From positions 4,085,461 through 4,149,460 of the forward strand of contig CM068313.1 of assembly GCA_034766995.1 (NCBI GenBank): a stretch of 64,000 nucleotides of DNA, given 5' to 3'. Shown one piece after another: positions 11,561 to 22,098 of the stretch; position 1 is the stretch's first letter, and every line of letters starts with the position of its first letter. The notes under the pieces were generated by a model. That model worked only from the letters and a program-made list of their open reading frames with translations, was not told the origin of the DNA and ran no database searches. This DNA is from Acanthacorydalis orientalis (lineage: Eukaryota; Arthropoda; Insecta; Megaloptera; Corydalidae). Both the position numbers and the translations under genes were made by a program.

Positions 11561-12607
11561 TTAGATGTACAAACTAATTCATTGCCTTTTTTTTATAGAA
11601 AAGGAATGTTCATTTATAGAAAAATGGAATACACTTCAATCCTAAAAATATTCGCTATTATTTTATGTAACTTTGATCCATCTGTCGGGTAAATGGCGAA
11701 CCGCTTGTCTAATGAAAAAAGATGGTGGCTTTGGGTCGATGAAATCGTAATGAATTTTCGAACCTGCTCCACTGTTTTAACATTTTTGTATGTTTTATGC
11801 GTCACAGCATCTTCCCCTAAAGCTGATCAAATCATCCCCAAAAAGACTTGTCTCGATTCCTCGCCAGTGATTCGTCTTTCTCTCTCTAAGTTGTCACCCA
11901 AACGGATGAGGTGTTGTTGGTTGGTTTAACAGTAAAATATCAACGTTATGAATTTACAATCTGACCAAGTTCGAGCAACTCATAATACACCACACCCTTA
12001 ATGACACATCAAATGCACAGTAACACCTTTTTGACATGAATATTTGGTTTCGGAGTCGATTTAGATAATTCACCAAGCGTAACCTGTGCTTTTCGACATT
12101 TAGTATTGTACAAAACCCATTTTTCATTCCCAGTTATGATATGCAAAAAAATCTTTCCTTTTGAACTTTGTGAACAACCGCATTCTTTTTTTGTTTTCCG
12201 GATTGAGCTCATATGGATTTCATCGGCCTAACTTTTAAATTTTTCACATCTAAAGTAGACGATAGGAAATTGCTTGCTGAGTAACTCTGAGTTGTTGAGA
12301 GAGTTCCTGTTCAGTCTGCGCGGAGTTTTCACTTAGCAGATGCTCAAGAACCTCATCTTCAAATTTTTTTGGTTGTCTGAGACGTTCTCGATCGAAAAGT
12401 TCAAAAGCAACACTCCGAAACTGTTGAAACCATTTTCTACATGTTTTATACATCACAACACCTTCTTCAAAGCTGAACAAATCATTGCCGATACCTTGAC
12501 AACATTTTTTTAACTGGAATGTTAAAAGTATACAATGCCTAATATGATGCTTTTCGGACGCCATTGTGTTCACTACTGTTCTGTGAGGTTACGCCAACTG
12601 CTTGTCC

Positions 12608-12646
<39 letters not shown>

Positions 12647-12775
12647 ATATATAAATAAAATGTTTATAAATGTGAAGGTTAACACGTAAAAATCCTAAAA
12701 TGACAAGAAAATATTTTAATTTAAAACAGAGTGATTGATTCAATTTAAAAGCACTGAATTAATTTGTACACCTGA
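11561..12775 (-). mobile_element. mariner (Mos1/mauritiana type), inactive
   Basis: The ends TTAGATGTACAAACTAATTC (11561) and ATTAATTTGTACACCTGA (to 12775) are inverted repeats flanked by TA; length 1,215 bp. The minus-strand transposase shows the N-terminal region in an open stretch at 12250-12573 (CRKWFQQFRS, RQPKKFEDEVLEHLLSENSA, LRVTQQAISYRL). The first catalytic block at 12009-12212 reads TGNEKWVLYN, then STPKPNIHVKKVLLCI, so the first Asp (normally TGDEKW) is Asn. The second catalytic block (HDNA) was not found, and the C-terminal part (KTVEQVRKFI) is joined to a piece resembling the N-terminal region. A (TA)n run lies inside (12610-12638). This looks like a chimera of a longer copy and a deletion derivative. 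Confidence 0.88.
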
Positions 12776-13412
12776 TAATTGAAACATTTTCTGATTTTAT
12801 CATCATTCAACGATTTCATCTTTCAGTTAATAACTTTTCGAAAAATATGTTTTTAAATAAAAATAGAACACTGAGTTAAACATTTTAACAACACATGGTA
12901 TTTAGCGATTATTTTAAATGTGTTATTAAAAAAAAATCGCAGAACAATAAATTCCGAGAACTTGTTTCGATGATGTTTCCTGATTTCGAAAAAATCGAAA
13001 GACTTGTTATTTAATTGCAACAGTTATCAGTAAAAGGTCAAGGTTTGTTTCTAACCTTTAACTGCATTAAATCTTTTTCAATAAATAGGAGATCAGATAA
13101 TAACTAAAACAAGAATAAAAATTCTTTAAATGAAATGAACTAAGATTCAAATACATTCTTGTTTAAAATCTTTGTATAATCAAAAAAGAAGGTAATAATA
13201 AATTGTTGACAGGTTACACAAACACGAAAAACACTTGTAGAGCGACTATAAACTTTATATAATAGAAAAATAAGGAAATAAAAACTAGTAACGGCAAAAC
13301 AGAAAATAAATGTACACAAAAACCAATTAAAAAAATAAGGTATCGTCGCTGAATGACTAGCAGATTAAATTAATGACTTTAAATCTGAACTTTTAACATA
13401 TCTTTGAATTAA

Positions 13413-13750
13413 CCCTTTACCTACCGCTTGAGAATTAAGTGTATATATAGAACCAACCAACAAATTCGAGTACGGATCGATGGTAATACCGGTACAGTTT
13501 GTTTATCGCATGAGAAATTTTCTTTTTATTATCATGATTTATTTTTATAATAAAGAACAGTCGATACTCATTAATAGTAAAATGTCAACTAGTGAAAATT
13601 TGATTAAAAATAATTGTTAGAAAAAATACCGGTTAGCACAGCCATTCAGTCAGTAATCTCTGCTAGGAAAAAATCCGATAAATATGATTTCGGTCAGTAA
13701 ACGCTGCTGAGGAAAAGCCGATTATTAATGGGCTTCCGGCAGGTAAAGTG
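13413..13750. mobile_element. piggyBac-like MITE, 338 bp
   Basis: It is flanked by TTAA on both sides (13409-13412 and 13751-13754). Ends are CCCTTTACCTACCG and CGGCAGGTAAAGTG, inverted copies with two mismatches over 14 bp. It has no coding capacity. The internal part has subterminal repeats of the type CGGTCAGTAA.CGCTGCT. The TTAA duplications and CCCTTT ends fit a piggyBac-type non-autonomous element. Confidence 0.75.
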
Positions 13751-13848
13751 TTAAGTTTGAACCTGTTAAAAAAATTCATAAATTTATATCATGATAACGT
13801 TAATATCAAGCAATAAAAAAGGATAAGTGTGTAAATAAAGAAATATTA

Positions 13849-14372
13849 GGTTGGTAGGAAAATAATTGCGGTTTATGACCTTCAAATTCATATATTTTTT
13901 CATTTTTGATTTTCCTAGCTGTTTTAAGTGGTCTAGAATTGTTAGATGACAATTTCATTTAACTAACGCTTTCAGTTGGTCGTTATGAATTGAAAAAGGA
14001 CGCCTGCGACCTTCTTCATCTTCAAGGCTCTCATCCCTAGCACGAAACTTCTGGAATCACTATTGCACCGTACATTCCTTAACAGTACCTAAACCAAAAG
14101 CATCGTTTAGTTTACGAGCAGTTTTTGCTTCTTTATCACCTATTTTGAATTCTTATAAAAAATTGCTCTTATTTGCTTCTTTTCCATCTTGAATTCAGGA
14201 ACCCAATTTGAACCAAAATTAATAATAATACCAAAGTCGATGTTACCAAAATACCGACCGAAAAATGAACTTTAAAATGATATTTACATGAACACGATGA
14301 AATGACACTTTCATTGAAAAAAATAAGGTTAGAATTCAGAAAATAAAAACCGCAATTATTTTTCTACCAACT
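13849..14372 (-). mobile_element. deleted Hsmar1-type mariner, 524 bp
   Basis: The left end GGTTGGTAGGAAAATAATTG and right end CGCAATTATTTTTCTACCAA...CT form terminal inverted repeats flanked by TA. On the minus strand part of the transposase N-terminus is still readable (KKQIRAIFY, then SRSFVLGMRALKMKKVAGVL), but the catalytic domain is deleted. It belongs to the same family as the element at 8396-9651, in the opposite orientation. Confidence 0.85.
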
Positions 14373-15239
14373 TACTAAAATCGATGACAAGCTGTTAGAA
14401 ATTGTGACACATGAAAATCGGTCGATTGAGATTTATATTTTTATCGATCGACTAGTTTATTATGGAGGAATAGTAATTAGGTTAAGTTCTGTGTTTATAG
14501 CTTCTCATGAAAGAATATAAATTGAATCAGGTGATCCAATTAACTGTTTGTGTAATTAATAAGTATACAAATTGTTTTATCGTGAAGTTATTTCAAAAGT
14601 GGAGAACAGTTTTTTTTTCCACAAATGAATTCTTTTTTCGCACCACACGCGACAAAGAATTTGTTTGTGAAAGTACGTTGTTCCATTTTTATACATTAAT
14701 TCAGTAAACAGAGAGTTAATGAAATATTAACGAGTCTTATTTCGAAAATTAAATAGTAAATTGTAGCCGATTTTCTATTGTTTGAAATGATATAACAGAC
14801 TATATTGAACTGTTAACGTATATCGAGAAATTCAACGAATAAACATGCATTTGTGACAAAAATTGCCTTTTTCTTTCTTTAAATACACTTGTATATTCAT
14901 TGTTGACTTTTATCATATTTAATCTTTTAATTTTTATCTTACTGAGAGTTCTTATTTATCTTTTAAATATTTTATCAAATATAAAAGATGTTTTTTCTTC
15001 TCTTTGAAGTCATTTTTTTTTCTTTTTTCCTCCCTACCGATTTTGGGATATTCAGACATCTTCAGATGATGGTATATTGGTTGTCTGTGTAGGTTTTTTG
15101 TACCAGTTTTTGGTTTTATTGTGCGTTTTCTTTTACAATGTCCTAATTTGTTCTCTATGTCGTTCTTAAGGTATGGAACAGAAATTTATCAGTTATTTAT
15201 TTGTTCATTTAATAATTTATTGTTCAATTAATCCTTGTA

Positions 15240-15710
15240 CGAGGGTCGGTGAAATACAAACAGGACTTTTTTTCTTATGAAATTAATAAACCGGACTTGA
15301 CTCTTTATGAAATTAATATTTTTTTAAATCTATACGCAAGTCATTTTCCTACATAGTTACCGCTAACATTTAAACACTTTTGTGACAGGATTGGCAATGT
15401 TTTGATTCCTGTGTCATAGAAAGTAATGGGGCGTGTTTGAAGCCAATTGCACACGAAGTGTTCAACCTCTTCACAATTTTCGTCTCGTTGCATGCTCAAA
15501 TTTAATTGGTTCAAATGATCAAACAAATCTACTGAAGATGACAATTTTGAACACCATAATTCGTCTTTCAAGTAATCACTGTATTCATTTTGCTTCAATT
15601 AGAAGTAAACAAGTGACACTTCGCAATTCGTGCTATCACTGCTTTTGGATAACCGTCGAAATTTTCTGTGCAATATTAATATTAAGTGATGTGCTTACAT
15701 AAGTGTTAAA
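15240..15710 (-). mobile_element. composite fragment: hAT-like coding piece joined to mariner C-terminus
   Basis: A minus-strand open stretch (15341-15598) reads DELWCSKLSSSVDLFDHLNQ then LNLSMQRDEN, which resembles domesticated/hAT-type (ZBED, GTF2IRD2-like) transposase regions. It runs directly into VEHFVCNWLQTRPITFYDTG, IKTLPILSQKCLNVSGNYVG, which resembles the C-terminus of a mariner transposase (FY..GI..L...W.KC....GDYVE). ACGAGGGTCGGTGAAATACA at 15239 looks like a mariner end. The piece is probably a fossil junction of two transposons; it need not be translated. Confidence 0.5.
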
Positions 15711-16322
15711 TATCTTTTTTTTTGTAATTTTAGTAGTGAGTCAAATCCATTTCTGAAGAATATCAGTTAATTCATTTCACAAAATCCATCAAACATGTTT
15801 TATCTGTATCTTTTCACTTGTCCGTTAGTCAAAATAATCTTTATATATTCTTTGAGGTCACTATAATTTTTGAGTCTGTTCTGTACCGAATTCACATCTC
15901 TAGGCTAGATTTAGATTTTTACAACAAAAGAATATTGTTTTGATTTTCATTTTTACAGCAAATATTTTAAAAATATATGTGGACAAGAAATGTTCGTTTT
16001 TAATGCCAAAAACGGCTATCGAAATTCATGATCAGCAACTAACTATTTGTCCTATATGGTTACATAACAGACAACTTGTATGACCAGAAAAACAAGTATA
16101 AAATTAAATCGAAGTTTGAACTGGTTATTGAGGTTTGGGTTTTCGAACCTCTTTCGGTACAGTCGCAACATCCAAAGCTGATGATGTTCAAATCATGACA
16201 CAAAAACCGCTAAATGTGAAAAAAATGATCAGCGATTAGATAATGGTTGACAGTCCGTAAAAAAAATGTGAAAATTAAATTTTAAATTTAATAATCTGGA
16301 ATAATATTTTTATATATATTAA

Positions 16323-16324
<2 letters not shown>

Positions 16325-16391
<67 letters not shown>
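16325..16391. repeat. (TA)n microsatellite, 67 bp
   Basis: It lies about 110 bp before the 361-bp palindrome. Confidence 0.97.
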
Positions 16392-16393
<2 letters not shown>

Positions 16394-16499
16394 TGATTCA
16401 TCTTCGTTTCCACACTTTAAGTATTAAAAAAACATGTTATCTCCCATTTAGTGTATTAGGTCCATTGTATTTTAATATTGAATATTAATTATTTAACTA

Positions 16500-16860
16500 T
16501 TAAAAAAAGTTAGTAAAAAATGATTTTTGAACTAATTTTATTATGCATTCATGTTTTTGGAATTGACTAGTACTTAAATATCATAAAGTTATAAACCGTG
16601 ATATTCAATTTAGGTTTCCACATAGAAGTATTAAGAGAGAGTGCAGAGGTTAAGAAAAGGCGTGCTATTTTTTAAATTGAACTAAATAAAAAATAACATG
16701 CCCTTTTTAACCTCTGCACTCTCTTTTAATACTTCTTTGTGAAAATCTAAATTCAATACCACTGTATATAACTCTATGATATTCAAGTACCAGTCGATTC
16801 GAAAAACATGCATGTATCAAAAAAAATGTTAAAAAATCATTCTTTACTAACTTTTTTTAA
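16500..16860. repeat. 361-bp imperfect palindrome
   Basis: The left arm starts TTAAAAAAAGTTAGTAAAAA and the right arm ends TTTACTAACTTTTTTTAA, with the symmetry point near 16680. Near the centre GAAGTATTAAGAGAGAGTGC (16625) pairs with GCACTCTCTTTTAATACTTC (to 16735), and AGAGGTTAAGAAAAGGCGTG pairs with CATGCCCTTTTTAACCTC. Arms are about 175 bp with mismatches and small indels. The fold-back would form a long hairpin in DNA or pre-mRNA. Confidence 0.85.
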
Positions 16861-17639
16861 AAATCATTTTATTAAAGAGTTTTAGAAATTAAAGTTTTAT
16901 AAATACAGACATGCACTTACAATACAATAAGGTGAATAATCAAGAACGCGATTAATTAATTCTTACCTCATAAATGAGAGGATATTATATTTCATTGTTT
17001 TGTTCAAGTATATACATTTCAATTCGTTTCATTTCTTTATGGATTATTCAAATTTACTTTTTACGACTTTAGAGAATTTCTTTTTTGTGTTCTCTCCCAC
17101 CCAAACCGTTTCTACTGTTATTGAAATTTGTGTTTATCAGAACGAATCGATTATTCTAATAATCACAATTTAATAATCGAAAACATTAGATTCTCAATCG
17201 ATGCTTATTAATTAACTGACGAAAAGTGTGATCAGTTCTGATTTATAAAGTGTATACATTTGTTAATTTCATATACTGTTTGTTTTTAATAGTCAAGGTA
17301 TCGTAAATCAGTTTAAAATATAAATCACGATATAACATCGAATGTAGATATTTTTGTGCAAGATATTCTACCTACACACATACTGATGACAGTTGTTTTT
17401 CGGTGTCTGTGTACAAAAGTAAAAATTGATGATTCTTTAACATACTATAAAATTTTAATGTCGTTTCCAGTTAAATATAAGCACCAACATTAATTAAAAC
17501 ATTATGTCGGAAGTATGCACTACATGTTTGTTCAGAAAGCTGAGTCATTCGTCTGCACATTTTACGACTGCCAAGTGTTATTTTAAAATAAAAAAAAATA
17601 TTATTGATATTTGAACTTTTCGACTTGTGCAGAGCGTGC

Positions 17640-18640
17640 ATGTTTGCAATCAAGAAGAAATTCCATAGACGATGCGAATGGAAAACATGGTACAGATTTT
17701 TGGGACTCGGCCGTCGAACTTTTCATCGAAACCGAGAGCAGTTTGATGAATTAACAAGTCTGTTCACTACTATCACTAGTTTTTGCGTGGCACGTTTACT
17801 GATGTCTCCGCGATGCACTGTTGTAATTCCTTGAATGAATGGCAGAAACATGTGACTGACTGACTGACTGGAAGATGCAGCAAGGCGCATGCAGCAGTGG
17901 GCGTGCATGCGTTCACGGCCGATTCCGTATCGAGACTAAGCGGCGTCCGAAGGATTTTCCGTCGATGGCCCGATTGTGTGAGCCATCGCTGAAACACTTC
18001 GAACGGACGAGACGACCGTGCTTGTTGGTCGCCGGCGAGCAAGTGCGCTTATCGGCCATGGCCGTGTACTGCACAACAGCAGTGCCAATGTCTGCCAGGG
18101 TCCCTGGCTGGCTGTCTCTGCCTGCCTGCGGTGGCTAGTAAGTGTAGATAGAGAGTCGCATGCACACACAACAGCACCACCTTCGTCTCTTATCCTCTTT
18201 TTCTCCCCCACTTACGTCTTCGCTATCGGCACCGCGTCGCATGCCGGCTGTCACGTGCTGTTTGTTTGCCGCCACATGGTCGGCACGGTCTCGGTCGGTC
18301 CTTCCGAACGAATCGAGGGATCACTCCGATCACGTGGTGTAACTGCCAGCTGATTTGAGCTTCGTTTGAATTCAGCGACGCTCGCGATTAGGTCATCGCG
18401 TTTCCCCATCTCGGTGTACGAATATAATACGGGTCGTCGCCACACGACACACACACACGTGCTTCACGCCGTGTGCCACAGCACGGATATACACTCATAC
18501 ACACACACACAAAGACGGGCATATACTTAGAGATAAGGTACGTACAAACACAACACACACAAGTACGCGCGCGCTCTTTCACCACTTTCCAAAGTGTCAT
18601 TCAACCGCACACGCATGTATGTTTTGATACCACATAGTGC
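17640..18640. promoter_or_regulatory. GC-rich island with three CACGTG E-boxes, function unknown
   Basis: About 1 kb clearly richer in G, C and CpG than the surrounding intron. CACGTG occurs at 18252-18257, 18331-18336 and 18456-18461, the core site of bHLH/bHLH-ZIP factors. A good donor-like sequence, GGCTAGTAAGTG, lies near 18134-18145. Several overlapping short ORFs (60-111 codons) exist on both strands, but none resembles a known protein. It could be an internal promoter, enhancer or non-coding exon, or simply an old insert. The regulatory call is inference from composition and motifs. Confidence 0.35.
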
Positions 18641-18659
18641 CAATTCCCATCTACACACG

Positions 18660-18763
18660 GAATCCGTTTCGAACAGTGGAGCTGAATATTCATAGTATGT
18701 ATTCGTGGAACTTAAAAAAATGTTTACTTTACACTTTTCATATATTAAGAAATAGTACTTTCT

Positions 18764-18849
<86 letters not shown>

Positions 18850-19026
18850 CACGCACACTAGGGGGCTTCGCCCCCTGGTTGCTGAGCTCACGAACCCCCG
18901 GGCTCACCAACACACGAACTCCTCTTCAAACAGTTGAGCTGAAGGTTTGTAGTATGTATTCGTGGAACTTAAAAAGATGTTTACACTCTTCAAATATTGT
19001 TTAAGAAAATAACACTTTCTTATTTA

Positions 19027-19081
<55 letters not shown>

Positions 19082-19135
19082 CACACACTAGGGGGCTTTT
19101 CCTCCTGTTCGCTGTGATCGCTGAGCTCACCAATC
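18660..19135. repeat. two-copy tandem repeat (about 254-bp period) ending in a GC hairpin
   Basis: Unit 1 (from about 18660) and unit 2 (from about 18912) share GAGCTGAA..T..TAGTATGT then ATTCGTGGAACTTAAAAA. Each then has a (TA)n array, then CACGCACAC(AC)TAGGGGGCTT and GAGCTCAC with CCCCGGGCTC. In unit 1 the end is a perfect hairpin, AGGGGGCTTCGCCCCCT. The (TA)n run is part of the duplicated unit. Confidence 0.8.
18767..18848. repeat. (TA)n microsatellite, 82 bp
   Basis: One interruption at 18830. It is inside the first unit of the duplicated repeat 18660-19135. Confidence 0.97.
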
Positions 19136-19344
19136 CCCGGGCTCGTTGAGCTCCTCTACTTGTCAATTATAAGCCTCTACGTGTAACCGAATGAAACAAT
19201 AAACAAATTTTTTAAAACTCATTCATGTCTATATAATCATTATCGCAACCATATTGCAACGTTGCTGTTTTATATACGAGATAAAGGGGACCGTTGAGTC
19301 ATTTTTTCTGAAAAGCGGGTATTAGGCCAAGTAAGTTTGGGAGT

Positions 19345-19560
19345 CTCTTCTTTAGAATAAAAAAAATGTTACATACTTTAACATGGTATTTTGTTATGTT
19401 AATTTTTATAAACTTTTTCAAGAAACTTTTACGATTTACATTTTACACGGATTATTTATGTGTATAATTTGTTGATTTCTGTTATTTGTTAAGAGGGAAG
19501 CGAGTGAAGTCAATGAACGGAGGCGAAGCCCCCCTCCAGAGGTAGTCGTGCGGAACTCCC
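19345..19560 (+). repeat. interspersed repeat, copy 1
   Basis: TAGAATAAAAAAAATGTTAC, then TTTAACATGGTATTTTGTTA and TTTACATTTTACACGGATTA match the reverse complement of 30610-30780 closely. The copy ends in a GC-rich AGGCGAAGCCCCCCT motif like the hairpin at 18858. Confidence 0.75.
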
Positions 19561-20245
19561 TAATAAAGATATAAAATTAAATATTCTCGAAAATATGGAA
19601 ACCAGTCAAAATAAAATCCAATTGTGACACGTTATTCTATACTTTAAAATTATAAAATATAAACGACTAAACGACACACCTTAATATTAATATAAATAGA
19701 GCACAACTCGAATTTCAAAATCCGCAAGACACAAGTCGCCCGATAATACACTTTCAACTTATTGATCGTACAGGAAGGGTAAGACTTCCAGGAATAAATA
19801 TAAAATGATATTTAAATATTCTTTTTGAGTTTAAAAATTTTAATTAGATTATAAATTAACTTTTAATCAATCAACTTTTCTAATTTTGTCTTACCCACTC
19901 TACATTATAATAACGAATATCGATTATTAAATGTATAAAAATGTGAACGGAACCAAAATCACATTTACATACAGTTTTCAGTTTGGAATCATACGAAGTT
20001 CTTACTATTTTTTAACCTTCTCGATATTAAAATATTTCATATATGTTTAGTCACATTTACAAAATCATAAAAAAAAACAGCATTTAAAACGGATACTCAG
20101 AAAATCCAACTAGCTAACTGTCTTTCCTCACTTATGTGAAATGTAAACACATATGGAATGCGTGACTTAAAATGTATGTAGAAACGTTGACTTATTGAAA
20201 TATGATATACGCTTAAGCAGAAGTGGTATCTACATATATGTATGT

Positions 20246-20291
<46 letters not shown>

Positions 20292-21110
20292 TTATATATA
20301 TATATGTATATATATATATATAATCATATTTCACAATATGGACACCCATTAATATTCTAAAAATGCTTTTTACATCAGTTACATGTATTAGTAAGATGTA
20401 TTTTATTAAATATAAAGAGTATATAACTTGTTTAATATTTGAAATATTCACAAATTATTTTTTTTTGACCCACAAACTAGAGACTTATTTCATGATCAAA
20501 AACGTTCCATAAATCTGTATTAATCAGTTTTGATTTTGGTTATAATTTTTGTATTTCGATGGCGATGCTATCGTCTTCGAAGGAACAGCACAAGTCTCTT
20601 CTCCCTCTCATAAAAGTAATTTTATGGTTTGTGAGGTATTCTTTTGTTCACGTATTTGGTGGTTTTTGTGTCGTGATTTGAAAATAGTATTGAATGTTGT
20701 GATTCTACCGAGAAGTTTGTAACTCCCATAACCAGTTCATGTCTTGATTTTATGTCCTGGTTATATGACATGACATTATATGATATGATGTGACAACCTG
20801 TGAAAAAGTCCAAAAAAAAACATGCCTTTCTGCACATGCGCGTCTTCTTCGTCGCCATTTTCTCATTTTACACCGAGTTTTGGCGAAGTAGTACGGCTGA
20901 ACAAAATTATTTCTCCTTCTATGTCATCCCATTTTACTGGCCAATGGGACAAATTTCGGAAATCTTACATTTCACAGCGGTTTTCGTTCATAGAAATTCC
21001 GGCTAATATCGTTCAGAAATCGTTCTAATCCCGGCTTCCTCGTGTAGTTTTTTCGTTGGATAGTTACACACTCTATTCATACGCAGAACTTTATTCTGTA
21101 CCCTTTATAA

Positions 21111-21416
21111 CAGTGCTATTCAAACTTCATCTTTACTCATGGAACCCTTAAAATTATTATTTTTTTTGCGGAATCGAACCATTATCAGAAAATTCAAGAT
21201 GTGTACCCTACATGTTTTAAAAATCAGCCATCTTACATAATGTGTACTCATAAATACAGTTTTTCTGCATAATAAATAGGTATTTATAGAAATAAAAAAA
21301 ATATTATAAATTAATTATTTTGAATTTTTAGCTTTTTTGGGTTTTTCTTTAAAATTCTCTCGAATATTGAACTCCATTCAAACTATGTTCCACAGAACAC
21401 AGTTTGAAGAACAGTG
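21111..21416. mobile_element. hAT-like MITE, 306 bp
   Basis: The left end CAGTGCTATTCAAACTT and right end AGTTTGAAGAACAGTG are hAT-type inverted repeats (CA.TG..T.TCAAACT). The flanking 8-bp direct repeats are CTTTATAA and GTCTATAA, identical at 6 of 8 positions. It has no coding region. The 8-bp duplication and CAGTG ends are characteristic of hAT transposons. Confidence 0.72.
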
Positions 21417-22017
21417 GTCTATAACATCAAGATGTTGATCTTAGAACAGATCCACCAAATCGGGACTGCATAAGTAATTTCCGTTCTGATCGTCATTTTT
21501 ATATAATACAGATTTCACACATTTGTAACACATACTGACCTATTCCTGGCCATAGGACTGCAAATCAGATTCAGGGCTCTGTATGCTTTCTCGACTGCAC
21601 ATGTCGTGTGTTCTGTAAACGCGAGTTTCCTGTTAATGTGCACGCCTATGTACACTTGGATTGTGGGGTGAAAGAAGATCTATTTATGTAAATGAATTTA
21701 GCTACAGTCTCAGAACTGTATTTTAATGATTTTAGAGAACTTCAAGTCAAAAGTCATGATTTGAGTTCATGTAAATTTGAAATTGATTCAGAAATACAAG
21801 AAATTGTTGAACAGAAATACAGAACTGTTAAGTCACTTTTAAATCATCTATTCTATGACAGACATTAAAAAATGTGCAAGCAATTTTAATTGAACGAATA
21901 CGATATCACTTTACGTACCATTGTGGTTTCAATAAAAGTCGCCGTCTTGAATAAACAATAATATGGAGATATGTATTCAACAGTCGATCAAGGTTAATTT
22001 ATTTTACATACTTGTAC

Positions 22018-22019
<2 letters not shown>

Positions 22020-22094
<75 letters not shown>
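22020..22094. repeat. (TA)n microsatellite, 75 bp
   Basis: Uninterrupted TA run. Confidence 0.97.
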
Positions 22095-22098
<4 letters not shown>

